Shown here: positions 1 to 8,649 of the stretch, piece by piece | How positions within the stretch are numbered: position 1 is the stretch's first letter | Layout of the letters: each line of letters begins with the position of its first letter | Source of the DNA: Melioribacteraceae bacterium | GTDB lineage: Bacteria > Bacteroidota > Ignavibacteria > Ignavibacteriales > Melioribacteraceae | DNA length: 38,494 nt | Direction of reading: 5' to 3' | NCBI GenBank assembly: GCA_015486905.1 | Contig: WFQV01000247.1 | Span: 1 to 38,494, forward strand | Program-made: the position numbers and the translations under genes | The notes under the pieces: model-generated | Told to the model about the DNA's origin: nothing | Databases searched by the model: none | What the model saw: only the letters and a program-made list of their open reading frames with translations

Positions 1-214
1 GAAGCTTGGTGACCAAAAACGAAGAAAAGTTCTCAGAGAAATTTTCATGAATGTTTCTTATTGTTCTGAGTTGATATTTTGAAATCCTATTTGGAAGCCT
101 AAAATCAAAAGGGACGGCTTCCTTATCGTGCCTTTCAATAGCTTCGGTTACTTCACCGTTTTTAATATTGTTAAGCAGGCTGTCTATTTCCTGCTGTGAA
201 AGTAATTCTGCCAT
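1..214 (-). CDS. fliM: Flagellar motor switch protein FliM, N-terminal part (runs off the window)
   Basis: Only the first 71 codons are present. The protein starts MAELLSQQEIDSLLNNIK, which is the conserved FliM N-terminal peptide (LSQxEIDxLL) that docks phosphorylated CheY at the flagellar C-ring. It is followed by a PFDFRLPNRISKYQLRTI stretch typical of the start of the FliM middle domain. The ATG (complement of 212-214) lies 2 nt after the fliL stop, so the two are co-transcribed and probably translationally coupled. FliM is the switch component that receives the output of the cheY/cheZ genes upstream in this cluster. Identity is confident; completeness cannot be judged. Confidence 0.95.
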   Translation of the reverse strand, partial: MAELLSQQEIDSLLNNIKNGEVTEAIERHDKEAVPFDFRLPNRISKYQLRTIRNIHENFSENFSSFLVTKL

Positions 215-216
215 TT

Positions 217-780
217 TTAGTCTATGATATATTTGCTGAAATAAACATTTTTTAATTTGATATTTGGCATTAATTCTTTGATGTCAAAACCGATTTGCTT
301 TTTGAGTGAATCTCTATAAGATGGGTCGGAAAGCTGTTGAAGATGTTTACTCGAAAGGACGGAAATAATGTGGTCCTTTACCATTACATCTTTAGATTTC
401 ATTTCGTTTACCTGCTCGGATGAACCCACGTCAAAAGCAATGGAGACCATTAACAAAGAAGAGCCGTTGCTACCTGCGGGGTTAACAACAATATCGTTTA
501 AGGGATAGAGAAAATGTTTATCGTTAGCAGGAGATTTTTTTTCGGGATTTTTCTTTGCCACTTCTTCAACCAATTCAACTTTATTTGCCAAGTTTATTTT
601 GGTATTTTTATCTGCATATTTGCTCATTAAAAGATTTGCAGTAATAAAATAAACGGCAATCAGTTGAATGACGTAAAGAGAAAGCCCGCCGATAATAGAT
701 TTACCCTTGCCTTTTTTTGCCTTTTTCTCTTTCTTGTCTTTTTCCCCTTCTTCAAATTTTGTCTTTTCATTATCTGCCAT
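217..780 (-). CDS. fliL: Flagellar basal-body protein FliL
   Basis: 187 aa, a normal FliL size. A very Lys-rich cytoplasmic N-terminus (about residues 5-27) precedes one membrane segment (about 29-51) and a periplasmic FliL domain, with the recognisable stretch around residues 88-187 (FLYPLNDIVVNPAGS, then a Ser/Lys-rich helix and the end ELMPNIKLKNVYFSKYIID). FliL associates with the stator/basal body and supports motor torque or stator stability. The start has an AGAGGT ribosome site. It is separated from flgE by 181 bp that hold a hairpin and a candidate sigma-54 element, so fliL-fliM probably begins its own transcript. Confidence 0.9.
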   Translation of the reverse strand: MADNEKTKFEEGEKDKKEKKAKKGKGKSIIGGLSLYVIQLIAVYFITANLLMSKYADKNTKINLANKVELVEEVAKKNPEKKSPANDKHFLYPLNDIVVNPAGSNGSSLLMVSIAFDVGSSEQVNEMKSKDVMVKDHIISVLSSKHLQQLSDPSYRDSLKKQIGFDIKELMPNIKLKNVYFSKYIID

Positions 781-818
781 CTGTACCTCTAAATATTCTT
801 ATTTAACTAAAAGTAATT

Positions 819-834
819 TACAATTGATATGCCA
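819..834 (-). promoter_or_regulatory. Candidate sigma-54-like promoter of fliL-fliM
   Basis: Read on the minus strand the site is TGGCAT-N5-TTGT, matching the sigma-54 layout TGGCAC-N5-TTGC except at the last -12 base. It sits about 39 nt upstream of the fliL ATG, leaving room for a 25-30 nt leader with the AGAGGT site. A similar element precedes flgB. The non-canonical -12 base keeps confidence modest. Confidence 0.4.
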
Positions 835-913
835 AAACAAATATTGGGAAAAAAGCAGAAATGCTAATAAAACGGGCTATTAGAATGGCTAATAATAAAC
901 ATATGGACAATAT

Positions 914-952
914 GAATTAAGCCGGCTCATTTAAGAGCCGGTGCTTTAATTC
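914..952 (-). terminator. Hairpin terminator after flgE
   Basis: A 7-bp GC-rich stem (CCGGCTC at 922-928 with GAGCCGG at 935-941, loop ATTTAA) is extended outside by GAATTAA/TTAATTC. It starts 10 nt downstream of the flgE stop. The U-tract is short, so it may be an attenuator or a processing/stability hairpin instead of a full terminator. Confidence 0.55.
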
Positions 953-961
953 AAAGGGATT

Positions 962-2599
962 TTATCTTATGAGATTAGTTATCTCTTGCAACAGTTGGTC
1001 CGAAACCGTAATTACCCTTGCCGATGCTTGAAATCCTCTCTGTGAAACAATCATCTTGGTGAACTCTTCGGAAAGATCAACATTCGATTGTTCCAGGACA
1101 CCGGACTGAATACTTGTACCGCTTGATTCTCCGGGAGCGGCAATTATAGGTTCGCCGGAATTAGACGAAACTGTGAATTTGTTCTGTCCCGCACTGTTCA
1201 AACCGTTTAAGTTCGGAAAATTCGCAAGCATTATTTGAGCTAATTTTTTGGATTGCCCATTTGAGAAAACTCCGATGATGTAGCCGTTTTGGTCAATACT
1301 GAAATTAGTCATCGAAGCGGCAGCAGAACCGTTCTGTGTCAAAGCGGAAATAACTGCATTTGAGGATGTCTGTGTAATTCCGTTAAATCCCGAACCGAAG
1401 TCAATCTCAATGTTAGCCGCCGAAGCTCCGCCTGCCGGTGTAAATGTAAGAACCGAAGGATTAGGTGAAATAGCATTTATTGAGCCGTCTGCATTGAACG
1501 AAACGGTACCTTTATTTCCGGTAAGAGAACCGCTTGCTTCCGGAACTGCCGCAGTCCAATCCCAGTTGTTGTTAGAAACTTTGGTGAATTTAACGGTCAA
1601 AGTATGTGAATTTCCCAAAGAATCGTAAATGGTTAAGCTTCCGTTTACAATTGTAGGTTCTCTGTTGTCGTCCACAGAAGAACTTATTGCAGTGGGATTA
1701 TCCGTCTGTTTTACATTTGTTAAATCAAAGTTAAAATTAAGACCGTGTTTTGAATCTTGTATTTTGATTTTATCCGGCGTAGCGCCGCCGACTGTCGAGA
1801 GAGCACCGGTAGTAGGATCGAATTTAAGCTCTTGCGCGGAAGATGAACTGACTATCACATTACCGTCTTTGTCGTCCACTTCGTAAGTCATATCCCACGT
1901 GTCGGTCGATTTCTTTTCGTATGTGATTTTCATCGTGTAAGCATTACCGTATTCATCATAAACCTTATTGGAATCCGTGACTTTATCTCCGGTTTGTAGC
2001 GAAGAGTTTAAATTGCCGCTGTCAACGTAATTTTCCGAGCGGGTTATTGATGCGGTTGAATCGAGATTGCCGCCCCAGACAATCTTTGTGGTTGCAACGG
2101 CAGGTAACCTTAGATTCGGGTCAAGGATAATGTCCTCTAAATTTGTGCCGGGAGGAATTACACCGTCTTTGGTTGCCATTTTCCCCTGCACTACCGAGCC
2201 GTCCGATGGATTAACTAATCTTCCGTTTGCGTCAATTGTGAATGCGCCTGCACGTGAAAATGAAACCTCTCCGTTGTTTTTCAGGATGAACATTCCGCGT
2301 CCCTGTAAAGCTAAGTCCGTTGTTATTCCCGTTCTTTCGAACGTACCCTGATTCCAGTTCCTATCGATTGAGTTAATTTTCATTCCCAAACCTATTTGGA
2401 AATCATTTGTTCCACCGGTGGTAGAAGTGGGACTAATACCGGAACGAATAAATTGGTTGAAAGTGTCGCTAAAAGTAATACGCGAACCTTTGAAACCGAT
2501 GGTGTTTACATTGGCGATGTTATTACCAATTAAGTCCATCATCGCTTGATGATTCCTTAAGCCGGATACGCCGGCAATAAGTGAATTAAGAAGTGCCAT
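962..2599 (-). CDS. flgE: Flagellar hook protein FlgE
   Basis: 545 aa. The N-terminus MALLNSLIAGVSGLRNHQ followed by the IGNNIANVNTIGFKGS motif is the rod/hook signature. The C-terminal heptad region (NVDLSEEFTKMIVSQRGFQASARVI region, ending LLQEITNLIR) is the matching D0 helix. It polymerises into the universal-joint hook and is exported by the FliH-FliI-FliJ system encoded upstream. The middle contains two related blocks beginning at about residue 212 (VYDEYGNAYTMKITYE) and 322 (IYDSLGNSHTLTVKFT), suggesting a duplicated outer domain and explaining the length above the roughly 400 aa of E. coli FlgE. It has a strong AAGGAGG site 4 nt before the ATG and a structured leader. Confidence 0.96.
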   Translation of the reverse strand: MALLNSLIAGVSGLRNHQAMMDLIGNNIANVNTIGFKGSRITFSDTFNQFIRSGISPTSTTGGTNDFQIGLGMKINSIDRNWNQGTFERTGITTDLALQGRGMFILKNNGEVSFSRAGAFTIDANGRLVNPSDGSVVQGKMATKDGVIPPGTNLEDIILDPNLRLPAVATTKIVWGGNLDSTASITRSENYVDSGNLNSSLQTGDKVTDSNKVYDEYGNAYTMKITYEKKSTDTWDMTYEVDDKDGNVIVSSSSAQELKFDPTTGALSTVGGATPDKIKIQDSKHGLNFNFDLTNVKQTDNPTAISSSVDDNREPTIVNGSLTIYDSLGNSHTLTVKFTKVSNNNWDWTAAVPEASGSLTGNKGTVSFNADGSINAISPNPSVLTFTPAGGASAANIEIDFGSGFNGITQTSSNAVISALTQNGSAAASMTNFSIDQNGYIIGVFSNGQSKKLAQIMLANFPNLNGLNSAGQNKFTVSSNSGEPIIAAPGESSGTSIQSGVLEQSNVDLSEEFTKMIVSQRGFQASARVITVSDQLLQEITNLIR

Positions 2600-2619
2600 T
2601 TTAACCTCCTTCTTTTAGC

Positions 2620-2675
2620 GATTAGGCATCTGTCGGTCAGCCTAATCTTGGAGCGCCCTTAAGAGGTCCCGCTCC
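2620..2675 (-). promoter_or_regulatory. Two-hairpin leader upstream of flgE
   Basis: In the 95-nt gap before flgE two perfect stems lie side by side on the minus-strand transcript: GGAGCG/CGCTCC (2670-2675 with 2650-2655; an inner CCT/AGG pair tightens the loop) and GATTAGGC/GCCTAATC (2640-2647 with 2620-2627). They end 10-20 nt before the AAGGAGG site. They do not match any riboswitch I can name. A role in mRNA stability or in setting hook-protein output is inferred. Confidence 0.5.
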
Positions 2676-2694
2676 GTTGGTTGTTGAATTAATT

Positions 2695-3069
2695 TTATTT
2701 TAAAATTACACTGTCAATGTTCGTAAATACTTCTTCGTTGTCTCCTACCGGTAAAGCAGTTACAACGGTTTTGTTGGGAATATTAACAATGAACGCTTTG
2801 TTATTGAACATAATCAAAGAATCTTTTGACCCTTTCCTTTCGGCTTGGTTAACCGCATCATTTAACTCTACAATATCTTCACTTGTTAAATCAATTGAAC
2901 GATCTTCCAAGCGCTTCATAGCGTGATTCGAGAATTTGACTTTGTTAAGTTCGTTTTGCAGAATATTGTCAAAATCTTTTTTTACTTCTCTAATTCCAAT
3001 CTGTCCAGGTCGGATTTCCTTATTGATTATCGGGACAAAAGGAACATTTACGCCATTAACCATTGCCAT
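2695..3069 (-). CDS. Flagellar operon protein of the TIGR02530/PF12611 type
   Basis: 124 aa. The C-terminal half carries the family pattern FSNHAMKRLEDRSIDL, a helix with acidic residues, then FNNKAFIVNIPNKTVVTAL. Proteins of this family sit between flgD and flgE in many fla/che operons and have no settled function; a role in hook assembly is suggested only by position. The start overlaps the flgD 3' end by 14 nt and has a strong GGAGGAG ribosome site, so translation is likely efficient and coupled. Confidence 0.8.
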   Translation of the reverse strand: MAMVNGVNVPFVPIINKEIRPGQIGIREVKKDFDNILQNELNKVKFSNHAMKRLEDRSIDLTSEDIVELNDAVNQAERKGSKDSLIMFNNKAFIVNIPNKTVVTALPVGDNEEVFTNIDSVILK

Positions 3070-3766
3070 TGCTGTCTCCTCCTTGAGGTTGAATTATTTC
3101 AAGCACATCGGAAACGTCGTATTCGGAACCGTTAATTAATATTTTCGTTCCGTTCTGTGTAAACTTGATGCCGGTAATTTGTCCGATTAAAAATTCTTGT
3201 GCTTTCATATCGTTTCCACTTAAATCCTTAGCATTAATTTCAATTTTGTACTCACCTTTCTGAACTTTCTCACCGTTATTATCGGTGAAATCCCACGAAA
3301 GTTTATGGTCGCCTTGCATTAATTCCGGACAGGTAATAGTCTTAACAAGATTATTATCCTTATCGTAAATTTTAATTGTAGCTTCCTTAGCATTCGCAGG
3401 CAGATTATAGCCAAAGGAAATAGAATCCTGCCCGGTGTAATTAATACTGCTCAAATTCATCTTGGCTTCTTTACCAATTAAATTTGCAGTCATAGTGTTA
3501 TTTACCGATTGAATCAGCATATAGTTGGCGTCAACGCTTTGTTTGACGTAATCATTAAGATTGTGCAGTTGTTCCAGAGATGAGAACTGCGCAAGTTGTG
3601 ATGCGAACTTTGTTCCATCCATTGGATTTAACGGATCTTGATATTTTAGTTGCGTAATCATCAGCTTCAAGAAATCGTCTTTCCCCATTATACTTTTGGA
3701 ATTAAATAATCCGCTTTGGGAAGTTGTTTTTGTTGATTGTGCTAAATTACTTACTGAACTTGTCAT
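3056..3766 (-). CDS. flgD: Hook-cap assembly protein FlgD
   Basis: 236 aa. The N-terminal signature is clear: MGKDDFLKLMITQLKYQDPL followed by NPMDGTKFASQLAQFSSLEQ (residues about 28-67). The C-terminal part is the Ig-like FlgD region (NLPANAKEATIKIYDKDNN, then DGxW-like SWDFTDNNGEKVQKGEYKI). FlgD forms the temporary cap under which FlgE subunits assemble. A TTGAGG site precedes the ATG. It lies 9 nt after fliK, in the usual fliK-flgD-flgE order. Confidence 0.95.
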   Translation of the reverse strand: MTSSVSNLAQSTKTTSQSGLFNSKSIMGKDDFLKLMITQLKYQDPLNPMDGTKFASQLAQFSSLEQLHNLNDYVKQSVDANYMLIQSVNNTMTANLIGKEAKMNLSSINYTGQDSISFGYNLPANAKEATIKIYDKDNNLVKTITCPELMQGDHKLSWDFTDNNGEKVQKGEYKIEINAKDLSGNDMKAQEFLIGQITGIKFTQNGTKILINGSEYDVSDVLEIIQPQGGDSNGNG

Positions 3767-3775
3767 TTTTTTACC

Positions 3776-6286
3776 TCAAGCAATGAAATCGTATTGGTTG
3801 TAACCTAAATTTTTAAATCTGTATTGTTCAACTTCGCCAATTTCTTCATCGGCGGAATTGTTTTTGACTATTACTCTCCGCTTACTTTTTTTGTGAGAAT
3901 ATTCTTCTTTACGACTGTGAGAATAGTTTATATTAAAATTATTTAATGCCAGTCCTTGCTGTGCAAGATTTTCGCGCAAGACTTGCAAATTAGCTTGAAT
4001 TAATTGTTTTACATTTTCGTTTTGAACTTCCACGTGAGCGCTTATCGCATTCTTAACAACTTCAACATTTATTTTGATTTCGCCCAATTCACGAGGGTGC
4101 AATTTTAGAACTGCCGTGTGTTTATCCCCTTTAATAATGAATTTACTTATTTCTGAAATTGTGCTGCTAAAATCAATATTCTTGAAAAAACCGTCTTTTA
4201 ATTCGTTTGCCAAATTTTGATGCTGAACGGGTTGGGTTTGTTTTAGTCCGTTATTTAACGAATTAAAATTAACGGCATTATTGGAAGCAAAATGATTTGA
4301 AAACTTCGGTGCTGCTTTGGGAACATGTGTTTTAATTTCCGCCGTTGATGTTTCATTTTCAAATTTAACAAATTCTTTATGGGAGTTATCCGGCTTTTTA
4401 GTATCTGTGTTCTGATGATGAATTTCTTCCGTAACCACATTTTTATTTAACTGCGGTTTGGTTGTAACTTGTTTATGTTTACTTCCTTCGGTTTGGTCTG
4501 TTATTTTTTGTTGAGGCGGCGTAACTTCTTTCTTTGCTTCAAGTTTCTTTTCTTTAATTTTTTTAATGCTGTGGTTTTGAAAAAGAAATGTATTTGCTTC
4601 TTTCACCGGAGTAATGCTGATTTTGTAAATTATTTTTTGAGGCTGTTCATTTGGGACGGCTTCTTTTATAGTATTTAAATTTTGTACATTTTTAAAAGCA
4701 TCTATTAGATTATCCTTAGTCGGTTTTGCTTTTACAACATTTATTTGTCTATTATCAATAGGCATTTGTTTGAAATCCGTTTTCTCATTTGCTTTAGTCT
4801 CCGGTTCGGACTTTACAGTAAGCTCTTTTGCCGGCAAATCCGCTCTTTGATTTACGTTTATTTTAACTTTAGCATTAGGCATCTCTGTTTTAATCGCCTT
4901 TGATTTCGTTAGCCCAGCATTTTTCCGATTACTTACCTTAACGTTTTCTTTATTCGTGAAATCAATTAATTCGGGTCCCTCTTCTATTTTTACTAAATCA
5001 GGGACTTTTACTTTCGTCTCCGATTCGGATTTTACGGCAATCTCTTTTATTGGAGAATCCGTTTCACCATTTTCGTTTATTTTGACTTTTGTGTTCTGCT
5101 TTTTAACATTTAACGGTTCTGTTTTAACCGTCTTTGCTTTTGTTAGTGTAGAGCTTTTCGGATTACTTAATTCGCCGATTTCCTTATTTTGAAAATCAAT
5201 TAAATCTGCATTTTGATGCGTTTTCCCCCCACTCTGAAGTTTGCCTTTAACGTTGTCTGTTTTTTTTAATATTTTTTCACTCTTCGCTTTTAAATCGGGG
5301 TGTTTTGTGACTTTAAGTTCTTTTGCCGGAATAATTTCTTCCTCGTGAATTTTTTCCCCGATTTTTACCGTTAAATCATTTTTCTTGCTTTTGTTTATTT
5401 CGTGAGAGTTATCAGTAACATTAACGTCTGTTTTTATTTCCGTTTTTAGTTTGGGGACTTTTTCCTTTTGTTCGGTTTTGTTTAACGCGGGTAAATCCGT
5501 AACAGTCACTTGACCTTTGGGAACTTCGGCACCGGCACGCTCTTGTGATATTTTGAACTTTACAACCTCCTTTTCGGTTTTGTCCGGAACGGTACTTTCA
5601 TGCACTTTTTTATTTGGCGTTAAAGCCTCCTTAAGTTGTCCCTTGGTTAAAATTTCCTTATCAAGTCCGGTTGCCCCAAAATTTTCTAATACATTTTTTA
5701 CCTTTGTGTTATTAACCGTTTTAGCTTCTTTTGCTACTGATTTACCCGAAGGGGGCTCAACATCCTCCGGTTCAATTGTAATTAAAAACTCTTGCTCGGA
5801 AGAAGGAGATTGAATTTTCATTTCAGACGGGAATTTATTCAATGCTTTTGCAGCATAACCGGCGTTTTGGGAAACTTTATCCTTATCCGAAACAAGTTCT
5901 AACTTAATTGTATCTTTGCCTTCAATGGGCGTTAATTTAATTTCTTTAGGATTGAGAATACCCGAGAAAAATTGGCTCAGAATTTCTCCCTCAACCAAAA
6001 TTTTCTTTTCTTTTTTGCTGTCTAAAATTTTCGGATTGGACTCAAGTATGTTCTTCAAATTCTCCAAAAAGTTTTTAAGTTCAAAGCCCTTTTGACTTTT
6101 CGAAGAAGAATCTTTAAGCACTTCGTCGAAAATTTTAACAATCGAGTTTTCGTCCAAAGGAATTTGTTCGCCATCTTCCAAAGCAACAATGTCGTGAAAT
6201 GCAAATTTCCCATGAACGGATTTGGGAATTAAATCCGAGGAGACGGAAATGTTCATTAAGTTAAGATTAAAAGAATTTTTTTCCAT
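3776..6286 (-). CDS. fliK: Flagellar hook-length control protein FliK
   Basis: 836 aa, about twice the E. coli length. The C-terminal Flg_hook domain is clear at about residues 710-800 (TAVLKLHPRELGEIKINVEV ... HVEVQNENVKQLIQANLQVL), which switches export specificity when the hook reaches its length. The central 600 residues are low complexity, Lys/Glu/Thr/Pro rich, and contain at least two diverged copies of a repeat of about 78 aa. FliK acts as a ruler, so the long repetitive middle could set a longer hook; that is inference. The gene follows the MotE-like gene by 1 nt. The identity rests on the C-terminal domain and on position. Confidence 0.9.
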   Translation of the reverse strand: MEKNSFNLNLMNISVSSDLIPKSVHGKFAFHDIVALEDGEQIPLDENSIVKIFDEVLKDSSSKSQKGFELKNFLENLKNILESNPKILDSKKEKKILVEGEILSQFFSGILNPKEIKLTPIEGKDTIKLELVSDKDKVSQNAGYAAKALNKFPSEMKIQSPSSEQEFLITIEPEDVEPPSGKSVAKEAKTVNNTKVKNVLENFGATGLDKEILTKGQLKEALTPNKKVHESTVPDKTEKEVVKFKISQERAGAEVPKGQVTVTDLPALNKTEQKEKVPKLKTEIKTDVNVTDNSHEINKSKKNDLTVKIGEKIHEEEIIPAKELKVTKHPDLKAKSEKILKKTDNVKGKLQSGGKTHQNADLIDFQNKEIGELSNPKSSTLTKAKTVKTEPLNVKKQNTKVKINENGETDSPIKEIAVKSESETKVKVPDLVKIEEGPELIDFTNKENVKVSNRKNAGLTKSKAIKTEMPNAKVKINVNQRADLPAKELTVKSEPETKANEKTDFKQMPIDNRQINVVKAKPTKDNLIDAFKNVQNLNTIKEAVPNEQPQKIIYKISITPVKEANTFLFQNHSIKKIKEKKLEAKKEVTPPQQKITDQTEGSKHKQVTTKPQLNKNVVTEEIHHQNTDTKKPDNSHKEFVKFENETSTAEIKTHVPKAAPKFSNHFASNNAVNFNSLNNGLKQTQPVQHQNLANELKDGFFKNIDFSSTISEISKFIIKGDKHTAVLKLHPRELGEIKINVEVVKNAISAHVEVQNENVKQLIQANLQVLRENLAQQGLALNNFNINYSHSRKEEYSHKKSKRRVIVKNNSADEEIGEVEQYRFKNLGYNQYDFIA
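4770..5206 (-). repeat. Diverged tandem repeat inside fliK
   Basis: Two protein-level repeats start LIDFQNKEIGELSNPKS (near 5206) and LIDFTNKENVKVSNRKN (near 4970). Each continues through T(K)xKxxKTE..., VKIN... and a KExxVKSExETK block. A third partial copy of the last block (AKELKVTKHPDLKAKSEK) lies just upstream. The period is about 78 codons. The copies are diverged in DNA, so this is an old duplication. Confidence 0.65.
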
Positions 6287-6287
6287 T

Positions 6288-6881
6288 TTAGAATCTCATT
6301 ATTTTCGCTACTTGTTGAGGCTTTAAAGCATTTAACACTACCGCCGCTTTTTTCTTGTTCATCTTTGCAAGTATTTTCTTGGCATTATTATCGGAGTAAG
6401 TCAGCAAAACTTGAGCGGCTTTGTTTGGTGACATTGATTCAAGCAGTTTTGCCGTTAGCATTATTTCACTCTCATTAGCTTTCGCTGCCTTTTTGACAGT
6501 CGCTCGAGATTTGTTCTTCTTCCTCGATAAAGCATTAATATATTTTTGAAGAATTTCCATCTGCGAACGAATCTTGCTCAAACTATCTAACAGCGCCGAA
6601 TCCTGCAATGCAATATGTCTGACCGTATCCACAACTACTTTGGGTTTCATTTTTTTGACTGCCTTAGTTATTTCGGGCTGAATTTTTTTTAACAAATATG
6701 CTTTAATACTGTCTTTGCTAATCCTTTTTACTTTCGGTACTTTGATTATCGTTTTTACTCCTATTGGTGTGAAATCGAAAGTAAAAATATTTCTGTACAT
6801 TCCGTTCAAATAGACGATTACAACCGTAACAACAATGAACGCACCTAAATAAGCCGGTAAATTGGAAAATGTATTTTTCAT
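6288..6881 (-). CDS. MotE-like flagellar protein (YlxF/MgtE-N-type domain)
   Basis: 197 aa. One N-terminal membrane segment (about residues 9-28) is followed by a Lys-rich coiled-coil stretch (about 90-135). The C-terminal helical domain resembles the MgtE N-domain/FliG-like fold (LLESMSPNKAAQVLLTY, then ILAKMNKKKAAVVLNALKPQ). Proteins of this layout sit between fliJ and fliK in many flagellar operons (YlxF in Bacillus, MotE in alphaproteobacteria, a periplasmic chaperone of MotC). Its ATG overlaps the fliJ stop (TAATG) and has a TAGGAG site. The precise partner here is unknown. Confidence 0.7.
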   Translation of the reverse strand: MKNTFSNLPAYLGAFIVVTVVIVYLNGMYRNIFTFDFTPIGVKTIIKVPKVKRISKDSIKAYLLKKIQPEITKAVKKMKPKVVVDTVRHIALQDSALLDSLSKIRSQMEILQKYINALSRKKNKSRATVKKAAKANESEIMLTAKLLESMSPNKAAQVLLTYSDNNAKKILAKMNKKKAAVVLNALKPQQVAKIMRF

Positions 6882-7312
6882 TATTTTCTCCTAACAAAAC
6901 TTTGTACGGCAAAATCATTCATTGCTTTTTGATCTTTTCTGTTCTCTTCGGTTAAATAATTTTCGAGGTATTTTTCTTTTAATTTTTCAATTATTCTTTT
7001 CTCTTTGTTAAGCTCAACTATTTTGGAAATCAATTTATCTCTTCTATTCAAATAAGTCTGTAATTTTTCCTTTTCCCGCTTTTCTTTTCTCATTAAAAAA
7101 TTGTGGTAATTTTTCAAACTTTGCAAATCCGAACTTCTGATTTTTTTCGATGTGTTTTTCTCCAAAAGATGAACGGCTTCGTCTCTTATTTTTTTAATCA
7201 ATCTTTTCTTATCTTCTATTTTTTGATTCAACTTCCTCAATTCCTTATCTTTCTCGTCAATTAATATCTCCTTAACCGCAATAACGGAATCATATCTAAA
7301 TTTAAACTTCAC
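6881..7312 (-). CDS. fliJ: Flagellar export chaperone/stalk protein FliJ
   Basis: 143 aa, almost entirely charged coiled coil, starting with the family pattern KFKFRYDSVIAVKEI(L). FliJ is the central stalk of the export ATPase and recycles export chaperones. The start codon is GTG (complement of 7310-7312) with an AGGGTG site formed by the end of fliI, 5 nt upstream. Sequence conservation in FliJ is low; position after fliI and the coiled coil carry the call. Confidence 0.85.
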   Translation of the reverse strand: MKFKFRYDSVIAVKEILIDEKDKELRKLNQKIEDKKRLIKKIRDEAVHLLEKNTSKKIRSSDLQSLKNYHNFLMRKEKREKEKLQTYLNRRDKLISKIVELNKEKRIIEKLKEKYLENYLTEENRKDQKAMNDFAVQSFVRRK

Positions 7313-7317
7313 TTACT

Positions 7318-8649
7318 TCACCCTAATGGTTTTTCAATAATTGAGTTCAATTTTTTAACCGTTGTTTCAAAGTCGTCGGATTCGTACATATCCTGAGTCA
7401 TAAATTTTTTAAGCTGACTAATTTTATTCAATGCGTGGTCTATTGCGGGATTGCTTCCCTTGACGTAAGCACCTATGTTTATTAAATCTTCCGCTTCTTT
7501 GAAAGTAGCTAATATTGAATTAAACTCACGAGCTCTAAGTCGTTGATCATCGGAAACAATATCCGGCATTACTCTGCTAACGCTTTGCAAAGGGTCTATT
7601 GCAGGGTACTGCCCCATATTGGCAATTTTTCTGGAAAGGACAATGTGCCCGTCAAGTATTGAGCGAACCGCATCGGCAATCGGTTCGGTCATATCGTCGC
7701 CATCAACAAGCACCGAATAAAATCCGGTAATGGAACCTATTTTCCCCTTCCCCGCTCTTTCCAATAATTTGGGAAGAAGACTAAAAACCGAAGGCGTGTA
7801 ACCTTTGGTTGTAGGGGGCTCGCCTACCATTAAGCCTATTTCGCGTTGTGCCATTGCAAAGCGTGTGACGGAATCCATCATTAACACTACATCCAAACCT
7901 TTGTCTCTAAAATATTCCGCTATTGTAGTACCGATATAAGCGCCTTTAATCCTTTGAAGTGCGGACTTATCGCTGGTAGCCACTACAACGACAGAACGTT
8001 TTAATCCTTCTTCACCCAAATCTTTTTCAATAAATTCTCTCACCTCGCGACCGCGCTCACCTATTAAAGTAATTATATTAATATCTGCATTCGTGTTGCG
8101 AGCAATCATACCCATCATCACGCTTTTACCCACTCCCGAACCGGCGAATATTCCCGCTCTCTGTCCCTTACCGATTGTCAATAAAGCGTCAATCGTTCTT
8201 ATTCCCGTTTGAAGAGGTTCGGAAATTCTTTCCCTTTCCAGCGGGTTCGGCGGCTCGTGGTAAATACTCCTAAAAGTCTCGGCTTCTATTTCACCTTTCC
8301 CGTCAATTGGTCGTCCCAAGCCGTCGATTATTCTGCCGAGGAGATTTTCGCCAACCGGAATGAAAAAGTTTTTCCCTGTTGCTCTTATTTCGGAGTTCGG
8401 TGAAATATTACGCACCTCCCCCAAAGCCACCGAAAGCACTTTTCCTTCTTTAAATCCCACTACTTCGGTCTTGCAAATTTCCGTACCGTCTCTGTCGTAA
8501 ATGGTGCAAACCTCACCCAATTCTACGCTTGGTCCATTCGATTCGATAATCAAACCAATCACATCGGTAACCTTGCCGTGAGTTTTGATTGTTTCAATCA
8601 TCGGTAAATGGGAAATCCATTCATCAATATAAGGTAAAGTAACTTGCAT
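7318..8649 (-). CDS. fliI: Flagellum-specific ATP synthase FliI
   Basis: 443 aa, full family length. Walker A AGSGVGKS lies at about residue 170. The F1-type signature LIGERGREVREFIE, the Walker B LDVVLMMDSVTRFAMAQREI region and the GEPPTTKGYTPSVFSLLPKL loop all follow in order. It powers or gates the type III flagellar export apparatus with FliH and FliJ. The ATG shares one base with the fliH stop (TAATG). Confidence 0.98.
   Translation of the reverse strand: MQVTLPYIDEWISHLPMIETIKTHGKVTDVIGLIIESNGPSVELGEVCTIYDRDGTEICKTEVVGFKEGKVLSVALGEVRNISPNSEIRATGKNFFIPVGENLLGRIIDGLGRPIDGKGEIEAETFRSIYHEPPNPLERERISEPLQTGIRTIDALLTIGKGQRAGIFAGSGVGKSVMMGMIARNTNADINIITLIGERGREVREFIEKDLGEEGLKRSVVVVATSDKSALQRIKGAYIGTTIAEYFRDKGLDVVLMMDSVTRFAMAQREIGLMVGEPPTTKGYTPSVFSLLPKLLERAGKGKIGSITGFYSVLVDGDDMTEPIADAVRSILDGHIVLSRKIANMGQYPAIDPLQSVSRVMPDIVSDDQRLRAREFNSILATFKEAEDLINIGAYVKGSNPAIDHALNKISQLKKFMTQDMYESDDFETTVKKLNSIIEKPLG

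Noticed and set aside
2620..2675. Known riboswitch (c-di-GMP or similar) before flgE
   Set aside because: The two stems lack the conserved c-di-GMP aptamer bases I know; reported only as an unnamed structured leader.
4469..5813. Plus-strand ORFs opposite fliK
   Set aside because: They are mirror frames of a low-complexity Lys/Glu-rich gene, are hydrophobic Phe/Ser-rich and have no ribosome sites.
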